Source: Nitrospirota bacterium
GTDB taxonomy: Bacteria > Nitrospirota > Nitrospiria > Nitrospirales > Nitrospiraceae
Assembly: GCA_016201805.1 (NCBI GenBank)
Contig: JACQCB010000197.1
Span: 1-6,376 of the forward strand
Reading direction: 5' to 3'
Length of the DNA stretch: 6,376 nt
The translations under genes and the position numbers were made by a program. Below are positions 1-6,376 of the stretch, piece after piece. Numbering within the stretch: position 1 is the first letter of the stretch; each line of letters opens with the position of its first letter. The notes under the pieces are model-generated. The model ran no database searches. It had not been told where the DNA came from and saw nothing but the letters and a program-made list of their open reading frames with translations.

Positions 1-1007
1 ATCTGTTTCGGGAACCGATCGGAGACCACCTGGAAGACCACACCGTTGCCGAACCCCATCGTCGCAACCGCCAACGTCATGAGCAGAATCGACCAGGTCA
101 GGCCGGGCAGTTGCCCGATGCCGAGAGCGAATCCCGCAATGACCGGAAAAAAGACCAAGAGCACCTTCAATCCGCCGAGACGGTCGGCCAGATAACCGCC
201 GAAGGGCCGCGCCAGGCTGCCGGACAATCCGCAGAGCGCCGTGACAGAACCGGCCGCCAGCAGGTTGAGTCCATACTGGTCATGGTAAAAAATCGGCAGG
301 TAACTGGCAAATCCCACGAACCCGCCGAACGTGATCGCATAAATAAAACACAGCCAGTACATGGAGGGCCGCCGAAAGGCTTCCCCCAGCCTCCGCCGCC
401 AATGATAGCCGCGCTCCTGACGCGGGGGTTTTCCGTCACGCACCAGCCAGGCAAACAGCACGATGGTAAGGAGGATCGGCACAGCCATCAACCCGAAGAC
501 GCCGTGCCAGCCGACGGTCTGCGCAAGCCTCGGAGCGAAAAATACCGCCAGTATGATGCCGCTGTTGGCGGAGGCGGCCACGCCCAGAGCCAACCCCTGA
601 TGAGCCGGAGGATAGGCGCGGCTGGCAAGAGGAAGCGCCACCGCAAAGCTGCCTCCCGCAATCCCCAGCAGGAGACCGACGCCCAGCATCTGCGGATAGG
701 TCGTCGCTCCGAGCCAGCCCCAGGCCACGGCAAGGAGTTCTCCGCCCAGGATGGCCAAGCCGATTGATTTCGGTCCGACGTAGTCGCTCAAGACTCCGAC
801 CGCCACGCGAAGGACGGCGCCCCCCAAGAGCGGCACAGCCACCAGCAGCCCCTTTTGCGTGGCACTCAGTCCGAACTCCTCGGCAATCGACACGCCCAAC
901 GCGCCGATCAGGAGCCAGACCATGAAACTGACTTCAAAATGCAGCCAAGCCCCTAGCAACGAAGGCCAGTGCCCGCTGCGCAACGCTCCCGACACTGTCT
1001 TCAGCAC
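1..1007 (-). CDS. NarK-type nitrate/nitrite transporter (MFS, NNP family), 3' end missing
   Basis: Integral inner-membrane transporter that would import nitrate and/or nitrite or exchange the two. The 335 residues visible include about ten hydrophobic segments; NNP proteins usually have 12 and over 400 residues, so the last two or so lie beyond the left edge. Diagnostic features: GGAVLR in TM2 (Arg67, equivalent to the substrate-binding Arg of NarK); MFS loop motif GVLSDYVG (71-78); nitrate signature 1, GGSFAVALP near 118-126 followed by QGLALG and ANSG (137-150); SLARPFGGYLADR (264-276) carrying the second binding Arg267; nitrate signature 2, GFGNGVVFQ (318-326). The start chosen is GTG at 1007-1005, because AAAGGAG lies six bases upstream; an upstream in-frame TTG has no such site. 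The gene diverges from rpoH. The family call is firm, but nitrate versus nitrite preference cannot be read from sequence. Signature 1 has ANSG where NarK has GNMG. Confidence 0.88.
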   Translation of the reverse strand, partial: MLKTVSGALRSGHWPSLLGAWLHFEVSFMVWLLIGALGVSIAEEFGLSATQKGLLVAVPLLGGAVLRVAVGVLSDYVGPKSIGLAILGGELLAVAWGWLGATTYPQMLGVGLLLGIAGGSFAVALPLASRAYPPAHQGLALGVAASANSGIILAVFFAPRLAQTVGWHGVFGLMAVPILLTIVLFAWLVRDGKPPRQERGYHWRRRLGEAFRRPSMYWLCFIYAITFGGFVGFASYLPIFYHDQYGLNLLAAGSVTALCGLSGSLARPFGGYLADRLGGLKVLLVFFPVIAGFALGIGQLPGLTWSILLMTLAVATMGFGNGVVFQVVSDRFPKQ

Positions 1008-1083
1008 GTCTCGCTCCTTTGCAATCCCGTTCAAGCCCGCTCGCTCTCCGCGCTCCGGATGCCCCAACATCGACGCGGCGCGT

Positions 1084-1113
1084 ACTATAGTGCAGCCCGT
1101 TCACCGCGCGCAA
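1084..1113 (-). promoter_or_regulatory. Candidate promoter of the NarK-type transporter gene
   Basis: Read on the minus strand, TTGCGC (1113-1108) and TATAGT (1089-1084) are separated by 18 bases, resembling a housekeeping-sigma promoter. Transcription would begin around 1077, leaving a leader of about 70 bases before the GTG start at 1007. The -10 element is good and the -35 only half matches. The -10 lies within the palindrome ACTATAGT (1084-1091), so direction rests on the -35 and the gene position. No FNR- or NarL-type operator could be identified. Confidence 0.4.
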
Positions 1114-1136
1114 GACGAGGCTATCGCCTCCATGCT

Positions 1137-1165
1137 TTGTGCTCCTCGCCGGTTCCGTTTATAAT
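1137..1165 (+). promoter_or_regulatory. Candidate promoter of the rpoH-type sigma factor gene
   Basis: A perfect TATAAT hexamer (1160-1165) lies 17 bases downstream of TTGTGC (1137-1142), whose first three bases match TTGACA. Transcription would start near 1172, giving a leader of about 40 bases before the ATG at 1213. This looks like a housekeeping-sigma promoter, so basal expression of the heat-shock sigma factor would not need the factor itself. Confidence 0.5.
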
Positions 1166-1212
1166 CTGGCCTGCATACCCAACAACCAAAGACTCGACAC
1201 CGATAGGTATTC

Positions 1213-2220
1213 ATGGCCGACCGCCCCAAGGACACGAACGAGGACACAGAAGAATCCGAAGAGATCGAGGACTTGAGCCTTGATCTGGAGGCCGCCGACG
1301 TCACGGAGGCTCCCGATCTCCCTCTCCCCCCGGCTGTCAGCGCACCTGCGGCCGGAGACAGCCTGGCCACGGTCGCTCCGGTCACCGCCTTGCAACAATA
1401 TTTGGCGGAACTGCGGCGCTATCCCTACCTGTCCAAGGAAGAAGAGCTCCAACTCTTTCAAGAATACTACGCCCAAGGCAGCCGCGAAGCCGCCGTCAAA
1501 CTGATCCTGGCGAACCTGCGGGTGTCGGTGGCGATCGCCTCCGAGTACCTCCACACCGGCGCCGACCAGATGGACCTCATCCAGGAAGGCAATGTCGGCC
1601 TCATGCAGGCGATCAAGAAGTTCGACCCGACGAAGAACGTGCGCTTCTACGCCTATGCCGCCTGGTGGGCACGCGCCTACATTCTTCGCTACCTGCTCAA
1701 CACCTACCGCCTGGTCAAGATCGGCACGACACAGGATCAGCGCAAGCTCTTCTACAATCTCCGGAAGGAAAAGGCCAAGCTCGAACGCCAGGGCTTCGCC
1801 CCCGACACGAAGCTGCTGGCGGACCGGCTGCACGTGCGTGAGCGCGACGTGATCGAGATGGACCAGCGCTTGGGCAGTTGGGAATTGTCCCTCGATCAGC
1901 CGCTCAACCAGGAATCGGAAGGCACACTGCTGGACATACTGCCGTCCCGAGAGATGCCGGCCGATGAGCAACTGGCAACGACCGAACTACAGACCCTGTT
2001 CCGAGCGAAACTGGCCGAATTCACCAAGACGCTGGCCGAGCGGGACGAAGATATCCTCCGCAACCGCATTCTCTCCGAAACCCCCTTGACGCTCGACGAC
2101 CTCGGCCACAAGTACGGGGTCACCAAAGAACGGACCCGCCAGCTGGAAGCCCGCATCATCAAGCGCTTACGGGACTTCCTCAAGAAAGAGATCAAAGACT
2201 TCGACTCCCTGCGTTCCTAA
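1213..2220 (+). CDS. rpoH: RpoH-type (sigma-32 family) heat-shock RNA polymerase sigma factor
   Basis: Sigma-70-family protein of 335 residues that would bind core RNA polymerase and direct it to heat-shock promoters. Order of parts: acidic extension (1-36, 15 Asp/Glu in the first 35 residues); Pro/Ala-rich linker (36-56); region 1.2 (about 57-85); region 2 with DLIQEGNVGLMQAIKKFDP (121-139) and the aromatic melting segment FYAYAAWWARAYI (145-157); RpoH box QRKLFYNLRK (176-185), nearly identical to E. coli QRKLFFNLRK and the main reason for the RpoH call; region 3; region 4.2 helix-turn-helix LTLDDLGHKYGVTKERTRQLE (292-312, contiguous with 313-320). E. coli RpoH has 284 residues; the excess is mainly N-terminal. 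By eye, E. coli Ala50 and Ile54, implicated in feedback control, align with Ala94 and Ile98, while Leu47 aligns with Arg91. The ATG has only a weak AGG five bases upstream, but no better start exists. It lies upstream of groESL in the same direction, 245 bases away. Confidence 0.88.
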   Translation: MADRPKDTNEDTEESEEIEDLSLDLEAADVTEAPDLPLPPAVSAPAAGDSLATVAPVTALQQYLAELRRYPYLSKEEELQLFQEYYAQGSREAAVKLILANLRVSVAIASEYLHTGADQMDLIQEGNVGLMQAIKKFDPTKNVRFYAYAAWWARAYILRYLLNTYRLVKIGTTQDQRKLFYNLRKEKAKLERQGFAPDTKLLADRLHVRERDVIEMDQRLGSWELSLDQPLNQESEGTLLDILPSREMPADEQLATTELQTLFRAKLAEFTKTLAERDEDILRNRILSETPLTLDDLGHKYGVTKERTRQLEARIIKRLRDFLKKEIKDFDSLRS

Positions 2221-2266
2221 GCCTAAAGGTTTTCTTTTTTATTTATTTCAACAGCTTATACCGCTA

Positions 2267-2299
2267 AAGTTTTTCCCTCTCCGAGAGAAAGAAAATCTT
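2267..2299. promoter_or_regulatory. Imperfect dyad upstream of the groESL promoter
   Basis: AAGTTTTTC (2267-2275) is mirrored by GAAAATCTT (2291-2299), with 8 of 9 positions complementary. Nested inside is CTCTC (2277-2281) against GAGAG (2283-2287). The dyad ends 10 bases before the CTTG element of the proposed groESL promoter. It could be an operator for a dimeric regulator or a hairpin at the end of the rpoH transcript. No U-tract follows it, so it is not a standard terminator. The T-rich stretch at 2229-2248 precedes it and has no stem of its own. Confidence 0.35.
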
Positions 2300-2309
2300 C
2301 CGGCCGGCC

Positions 2310-2337
2310 CTTGACTTGACCGGTGCAGAGGCTATCT
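2310..2337 (+). promoter_or_regulatory. Candidate sigma-32-type heat-shock promoter of groESL
   Basis: CTTG (2310-2313) is followed by 17 bases and GCTATCT (2331-2337). This matches the alphaproteobacterial heat-shock consensus CTTG-N17/18-CYTATNT except at one base. Against the E. coli sigma-32 consensus, CCCTTGAC (2308-2315) matches the -35 at seven of eight positions, while the -10 is poor. As a housekeeping promoter, TTGACT (2311-2316) has a good -35 but TATCTC is a weak -10. Transcription would begin near 2344, leaving a leader of about 120 bases before groES. No CIRCE repeat (TTAGCACTC-N9-GAGTGCTAA) is present. Confidence 0.5.
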
Positions 2338-2465
2338 CTCGTGACATCTGCGGGAGTCATCCCAATGCCTCCCATCCAGATGGCCGTTCTTGTCCGTTCA
2401 TGAAGGATTCTCGGACCAAACAGGGTCAATCAGGCAGTATAGTTAACTTAAAGGAGGGACACAGT

Positions 2466-2774
2466 ATGGGAACGAAGACTGAGGAGAAGAAGTCAGGCGC
2501 CACCGCCGCAAAAGGATTCCAGCCGCTCGGCGATCGGGTGTTCATCACCTATACGGAGGAGATGGAGCGCACCGCCGGTGGGATTTACGTGCCGGAAACC
2601 GCCAAGGAAAAGCCCCAGCGCGGGACGGTCGAAGCGATCGGCAAGGACGTCAAGAACCTGAAGGTCGGCGATCAGGTCCTCTTCGACAAGTACTCCGGCA
2701 GCAAGCTGCGCATCGACGATGAAGATTGCCTCATCCTGAAGGAAGAAGACGTGCTCGGGATCTTCACCAGCTAA
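2466..2774 (+). CDS. groES: GroES co-chaperonin (Hsp10)
   Basis: Cytoplasmic co-chaperonin of 102 residues; seven copies form the lid that closes the GroEL cavity during ATP-driven folding. GFQPLGDRVFI (17-27) is the conserved first strand. The mobile loop runs from about EEMERTAGGIYVPETAKEK (31-49), with Ile40-Tyr41-Val42 in place of the E. coli Ile-Val-Leu tripeptide that docks on GroEL. VGDQVLFDKYSG (67-78) and the end KEEDVLGIF are also typical. The start chosen is ATG 2466, because AAAGGAGG (2450-2457) lies eight bases upstream. The same frame stays open back to an ATG at 2316, but that ATG overlaps the proposed promoter and encodes nothing GroES-like. About 16 hydrophilic residues precede the usual N-terminus, a modest extension. 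The groEL start follows after 54 bases, so the two are probably co-transcribed. Confidence 0.97.
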   Translation: MGTKTEEKKSGATAAKGFQPLGDRVFITYTEEMERTAGGIYVPETAKEKPQRGTVEAIGKDVKNLKVGDQVLFDKYSGSKLRIDDEDCLILKEEDVLGIFTS

Positions 2775-2828
2775 GCAGTCACTTACCACACATCTACGAC
2801 GACACAACGATCAATTGAGGAGGACCTA

Positions 2829-4466
<1,638 letters not shown>

Positions 4467-4519
4467 AAGAGAAGAGCAGATGGCTGATGGCTTATAGCAA
4501 GAAAGCCGTCGGATGAAGC

Positions 4520-4560
4520 AAGGGGCCGGGTGGCGAAAGCCAGCCGGCCCTTTTGCTTTT
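4520..4560 (+). terminator. Intrinsic terminator of the groES-groEL operon
   Basis: GGGCCGG (4523-4529) pairs with CCGGCCC (4544-4550), and TGGC (4531-4534) pairs with GCCA (4539-4542), with one G-G mismatch between the helices. The loop is a GAAA tetraloop (4535-4538). A G-U and two A-U pairs can extend the base, and the stem runs directly into TTTTGCTTTT. It starts 54 bases after the groEL stop and ends 25 bases before the next ATG. Confidence 0.9.
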
Positions 4561-4585
4561 TAGCCCATGACATACAGGAGAGTAT

Positions 4586-5899
4586 ATGCTCGAAAGTGAA
4601 ATTCTCGACTTAGTCCGCCGAAAGACCGAGACGGCAAACGTTGACTACAAAGCAGGATTTGAATGGAGGAAGGAAAACAAGGACCTTCAACTTGGACTCC
4701 TACGCGACATGATGGCGATGGCCAATACTCGCGACGGTGGCACGATTCTGCTCGGCGTCGAGGATGGAACCTATAACCTAGCCGGCGTGTCGAAGACGAT
4801 TCTGGAATCCCTTGACCAAACAGACATCGGACAGATGCTTCACAAATATTCTGAGCCGAAAGTTAATTACGAAGCTCAGAAGGCTACGGCTGATGGCAAA
4901 GACATTGTGGTGATTCGAGTCTCAGAATTTGAGGAGGTCCCTGTTATCTGTACAGAGACGCTCTATGGAAAGGATCCTACGAAGCCGATTCTCAGACGCG
5001 GGGCTCTATATATTCGGACTACAGCTGCGCAGACTGAAGAGATCTGCACCGGCGAAGAGATGCGGGAGTTGCTAAGCCGTGCCATGCTAAAGCGTGGGGA
5101 TGAACTTCTGCGCTCAATCGAACAGGTGATAAAGGGTAAGCCTATTGTTCCAACCGAGGACACCATCAACCGGTATCAAGCCGAACTTGCCGAAACCGAC
5201 CAGTGGCTCCGTCAGGTCCTTCAAAAGGGATTCTTGAACAGTCCCCACTGGGAACTTGTCGCATATCCGACCCAATACGAGGCTAACCGAATTGCCGAAC
5301 TACCCAAACTTGAACAATTAGTGAGAGAGTCGCAGGTCAGCCTTAGAGGATGGTCCTTTCCCTATGTCGGGAACAGGAGCGAGACCTCGATGTTCAATTT
5401 CGGATATCAAGGCTATGCAGACTGGGACGAAAAGCGAGAGGGCTTTCGTCTTTACAAGAGCGGTTTGTTTGTCTGGAAGCACACCCTGCGGGAAGATCTG
5501 AGAGACGCAAAAACGGAAGCTGGAAAGCGTACCCTCTCCTTCATTAACGCCATCTATTCCTTAACCGAACACATGCTTTTCTTAAAACGCTTCTACGAGT
5601 CACTCCCGACCATTAACCATGTCCGTATTGTTGTCCGACTGATTGGGTGTCGCGATAGAGTCCTGGCATCCTTCGACCATTCGGTCCATCTTCCCGATTG
5701 GTATGAGTGTCGCGACGATGTGATTATCTTCGAGCAGGACTTCAAAGTTGTAGATCTGCGAGCAGCCGCCGAGAAAATCGCACGGATCATCGCACAGCAT
5801 ATCTTCCATGTCTTTAATTGGACCGATGTCTCCGACGATGTTATAGCTCAGTGGCAAGACCAGCTCCTTGCGCGCGTTAGGCGGACGAGGTCAAGCTAA
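4586..5899 (+). CDS. AlbA_2/Schlafen-type N-terminal domain protein with uncharacterised C-terminal half
   Basis: Protein of 437 residues. Residues about 1-165 look like the AlbA_2 (Schlafen AlbA_2, PF04326) fold: ETANVDYK (15-22), LLRDMMAMANTRDGGTILLG (38-57) and VEDG (58-61), then the LRRGALYIRTTAAQTEEI segment (136-153), which commonly closes this domain. The domain is described as a putative nucleic-acid-binding module, and Schlafen relatives include RNA-cleaving enzymes. Glu15 and Asp20 sit where such proteins carry acidic residues, but catalysis is not shown. Residues about 166-437 match no family I recognise; they are soluble, with helical stretches at 312-340 and 390-410. No signal peptide or membrane segment. 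ATG 4586 has AGGAG five bases upstream. GC is visibly lower than in its neighbours (4621-4680 counts as 26 of 60), suggesting horizontal acquisition. It lies just after the groEL terminator without room for its own promoter. Possible defence or regulatory role; function unknown. Confidence 0.75.
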   Translation: MLESEILDLVRRKTETANVDYKAGFEWRKENKDLQLGLLRDMMAMANTRDGGTILLGVEDGTYNLAGVSKTILESLDQTDIGQMLHKYSEPKVNYEAQKATADGKDIVVIRVSEFEEVPVICTETLYGKDPTKPILRRGALYIRTTAAQTEEICTGEEMRELLSRAMLKRGDELLRSIEQVIKGKPIVPTEDTINRYQAELAETDQWLRQVLQKGFLNSPHWELVAYPTQYEANRIAELPKLEQLVRESQVSLRGWSFPYVGNRSETSMFNFGYQGYADWDEKREGFRLYKSGLFVWKHTLREDLRDAKTEAGKRTLSFINAIYSLTEHMLFLKRFYESLPTINHVRIVVRLIGCRDRVLASFDHSVHLPDWYECRDDVIIFEQDFKVVDLRAAAEKIARIIAQHIFHVFNWTDVSDDVIAQWQDQLLARVRRTRSS

Positions 5900-5961
5900 C
5901 CCCCATAGATTTGTAGCCGGGGCTGTGAGGCTTGCGGAGCGCTATCAGAGGCGCATGGTGA

Positions 5962-6073
5962 ATCGCTCAGTGGAAGCGGCGGCGTCTTGTGGCGCCTGCT
6001 GTTCGAAGCTGCGTTTGGCGAAGCTGTGACGCAGCAAGTTCAGGCGCCAAGCCGCCGCGAAACGTTGAGCGAT
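5962..6073 (+). repeat. Large nested inverted repeat resembling an integron attC site
   Basis: Four nested complementary arm pairs: ATCGCTCA (5962-5969) with TGAGCGAT (6066-6073); GCGGCGGC (5976-5983) with GCCGCCGC (6051-6058); GGCGCCTG (5991-5998) with CAGGCGCC (6041-6048); GCTGCGT (6008-6014) with ACGCAGC (6029-6035), closing a 14-base loop. The outer two pairs are separated by unpaired spacers of 6 and 7 bases, and the next junction is asymmetric (7 against 2 bases). This matches the attC plan of R boxes, unpaired spacer, L boxes, extrahelical bases and a variable terminal stem. GTTGAGC (6064-6070) fits the R' consensus GTTRRRY exactly. The opposite box reads GCTCAGT where RYYYAAC is expected, losing the conserved AAC. 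The structure lies 62 bases after the accessory gene stop. Alternatives: a degenerate mobile-element end or a bidirectional transcript hairpin, although no U-tract is present. The repeat itself is certain; the attC identity is tentative. Confidence 0.6.
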
Positions 6074-6150
6074 CCGTGCGACTCTGCCTTCTGAGCGGAG
6101 CAAGTCTCGCCGCCCCGGCTGCTCGGTTGATTCGTATCCGTTTCTGGACG

Positions 6151-6376
6151 TCAGGAGTGCTTCTTCAGCGCGGCTTTGAGGAGGCGGGACTTGGCGGGAT
6201 CGGCGAAGAGGTCGCGGAAGGTGCCGTTGACGAGCGCGGTATGCCGCCGATGGGCCTCCGCAAACTTGGCGCGACTGGCTGCTCGATCCTTGCTCCCGTA
6301 GCCGAGCCGGACCGCACAGTGCGCCAACTCATCATCCGCCTCCGGCAGCGCATGCGTCTGTAGATCGTGCACCATC
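6151..6376 (-). CDS. glnE: Probable GlnE, glutamine synthetase adenylyltransferase, C-terminal end only
   Basis: The last 74 or more residues of a protein whose upstream part lies beyond the right edge. The visible sequence MVHDLQTHALPEADDELAHC, continuing to AVRLGYG and then a helical stretch with AHRRHTALVNGTFRDLF, resembles the helical domain that follows each nucleotidyltransferase unit in GlnE, where a (R)MVHDxQTHxLP segment is typical. GlnE attaches AMP to glutamine synthetase and removes it in response to PII proteins, tuning ammonium assimilation. The ATG at 6375-6373 is most likely an internal Met, because this motif is normally internal. The stop at 6153-6151 follows closely, so this is the C-terminal domain unless the gene is truncated. 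It converges with the accessory gene, 251 bases apart. No terminator with a U-tract is visible for either gene. Confidence 0.65.
   Translation of the reverse strand, partial: MVHDLQTHALPEADDELAHCAVRLGYGSKDRAASRAKFAEAHRRHTALVNGTFRDLFADPAKSRLLKAALKKHS

Noticed and set aside
111..767. Plus-strand open frame opposite the NarK-type transporter
   Set aside because: The translation is a low-complexity Arg/Gln/Pro-rich string, while the minus strand encodes clear NNP motifs across the same bases.
1159..1971. Minus-strand open frame (270 codons) opposite the sigma factor gene
   Set aside because: Antisense to an intact RpoH-type gene, with no recognisable domain; explained by codon bias.
2229..2248. 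T-rich tract after rpoH as an intrinsic terminator
   Set aside because: No convincing GC-rich stem precedes it; only a three-base CCT/AGG pairing was found.
2438..2443. TATAGT as a second groESL promoter -10
   Set aside because: No -35-like hexamer lies 16-18 bases upstream, and transcription would start at the Shine-Dalgarno site.
2316..2465. Upstream in-frame extension of groES from ATG 2316
   Set aside because: It overlaps the proposed promoter and lacks GroES-like sequence; the ATG at 2466 has a strong Shine-Dalgarno site.
4479..4492. Tandem GATGGCT duplication after groEL
   Set aside because: Two 7-base copies only; too short to call a repeat array or element.
5989..6363. Plus-strand open frame spanning the hairpin and the glnE end
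   Set aside because: It runs through the inverted repeat and antisense to the GlnE-like frame, with no ribosome binding site or family resemblance.
6373..6375. ATG at the right edge as a true start of a 74-residue protein
   Set aside because: The Met lies in an MVHDxQTHxLP motif that is internal in GlnE proteins; the frame stays open to the edge.

Overview
The window reads as bacterial chromosome, probably from a Nitrospirota member close to Nitrospira. That placement is an inference from an NNP-family (NarK-type) nitrate/nitrite transporter, a divergent heat-shock sigma factor, the sequence character of GroES/GroEL and GlnE, and a GC-rich housekeeping background. No rRNA or other marker is present to prove it. 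No tRNA, rRNA, CRISPR array or transposase gene was seen.

Layout from left to right. (1) 1-1007, minus strand: a NarK/NNP major facilitator transporter whose C-terminus runs off the left edge. (2) 1008-1212: a divergent intergenic region with one plausible promoter facing each way. (3) 1213-2220, plus strand: an RpoH-type (sigma-32) heat-shock sigma factor with an acidic N-terminal extension. (4) 2221-2465: an AT-rich tract, an imperfect dyad, and a promoter-like site that resembles the sigma-32 consensus. (5) 2466-4466: the groES-groEL chaperonin operon, closed by a strong intrinsic terminator at 4520-4560. (6) 4586-5899: an accessory gene of visibly lower GC that encodes an AlbA_2/Schlafen-type N-terminal domain and an unrecognised C-terminal half. 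(7) 5962-6073: a large nested inverted repeat whose geometry resembles an integron attC site. (8) 6151-6376, minus strand: the C-terminal end of a probable GlnE (glutamine synthetase adenylyltransferase), cut by the right edge.

How the parts fit together. The core is a regulator next to a classic target: RpoH would direct RNA polymerase to heat-shock promoters, and the groESL promoter region contains a CTTG-N17-gCTATCT site close to the sigma-32 consensus described in alphaproteobacteria. No CIRCE operator was found, so control of groESL by RpoH rather than HrcA is the simpler reading. GroES and GroEL together form the folding chamber. The transporter and GlnE both concern nitrogen but are not in an operon with the heat-shock genes.

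The most unusual part is 4560-6150, between groEL and glnE. A low-GC gene starts 25 bases after the groEL terminator, leaving no room for a normal promoter, and is followed by a 112-base attC-like hairpin ending in a perfect GTTRRRY core. This resembles a solitary integron-type gene cassette sitting outside any integron. That interpretation is tentative, because the matching left core site (R'') is degenerate and the left boundary is weak.
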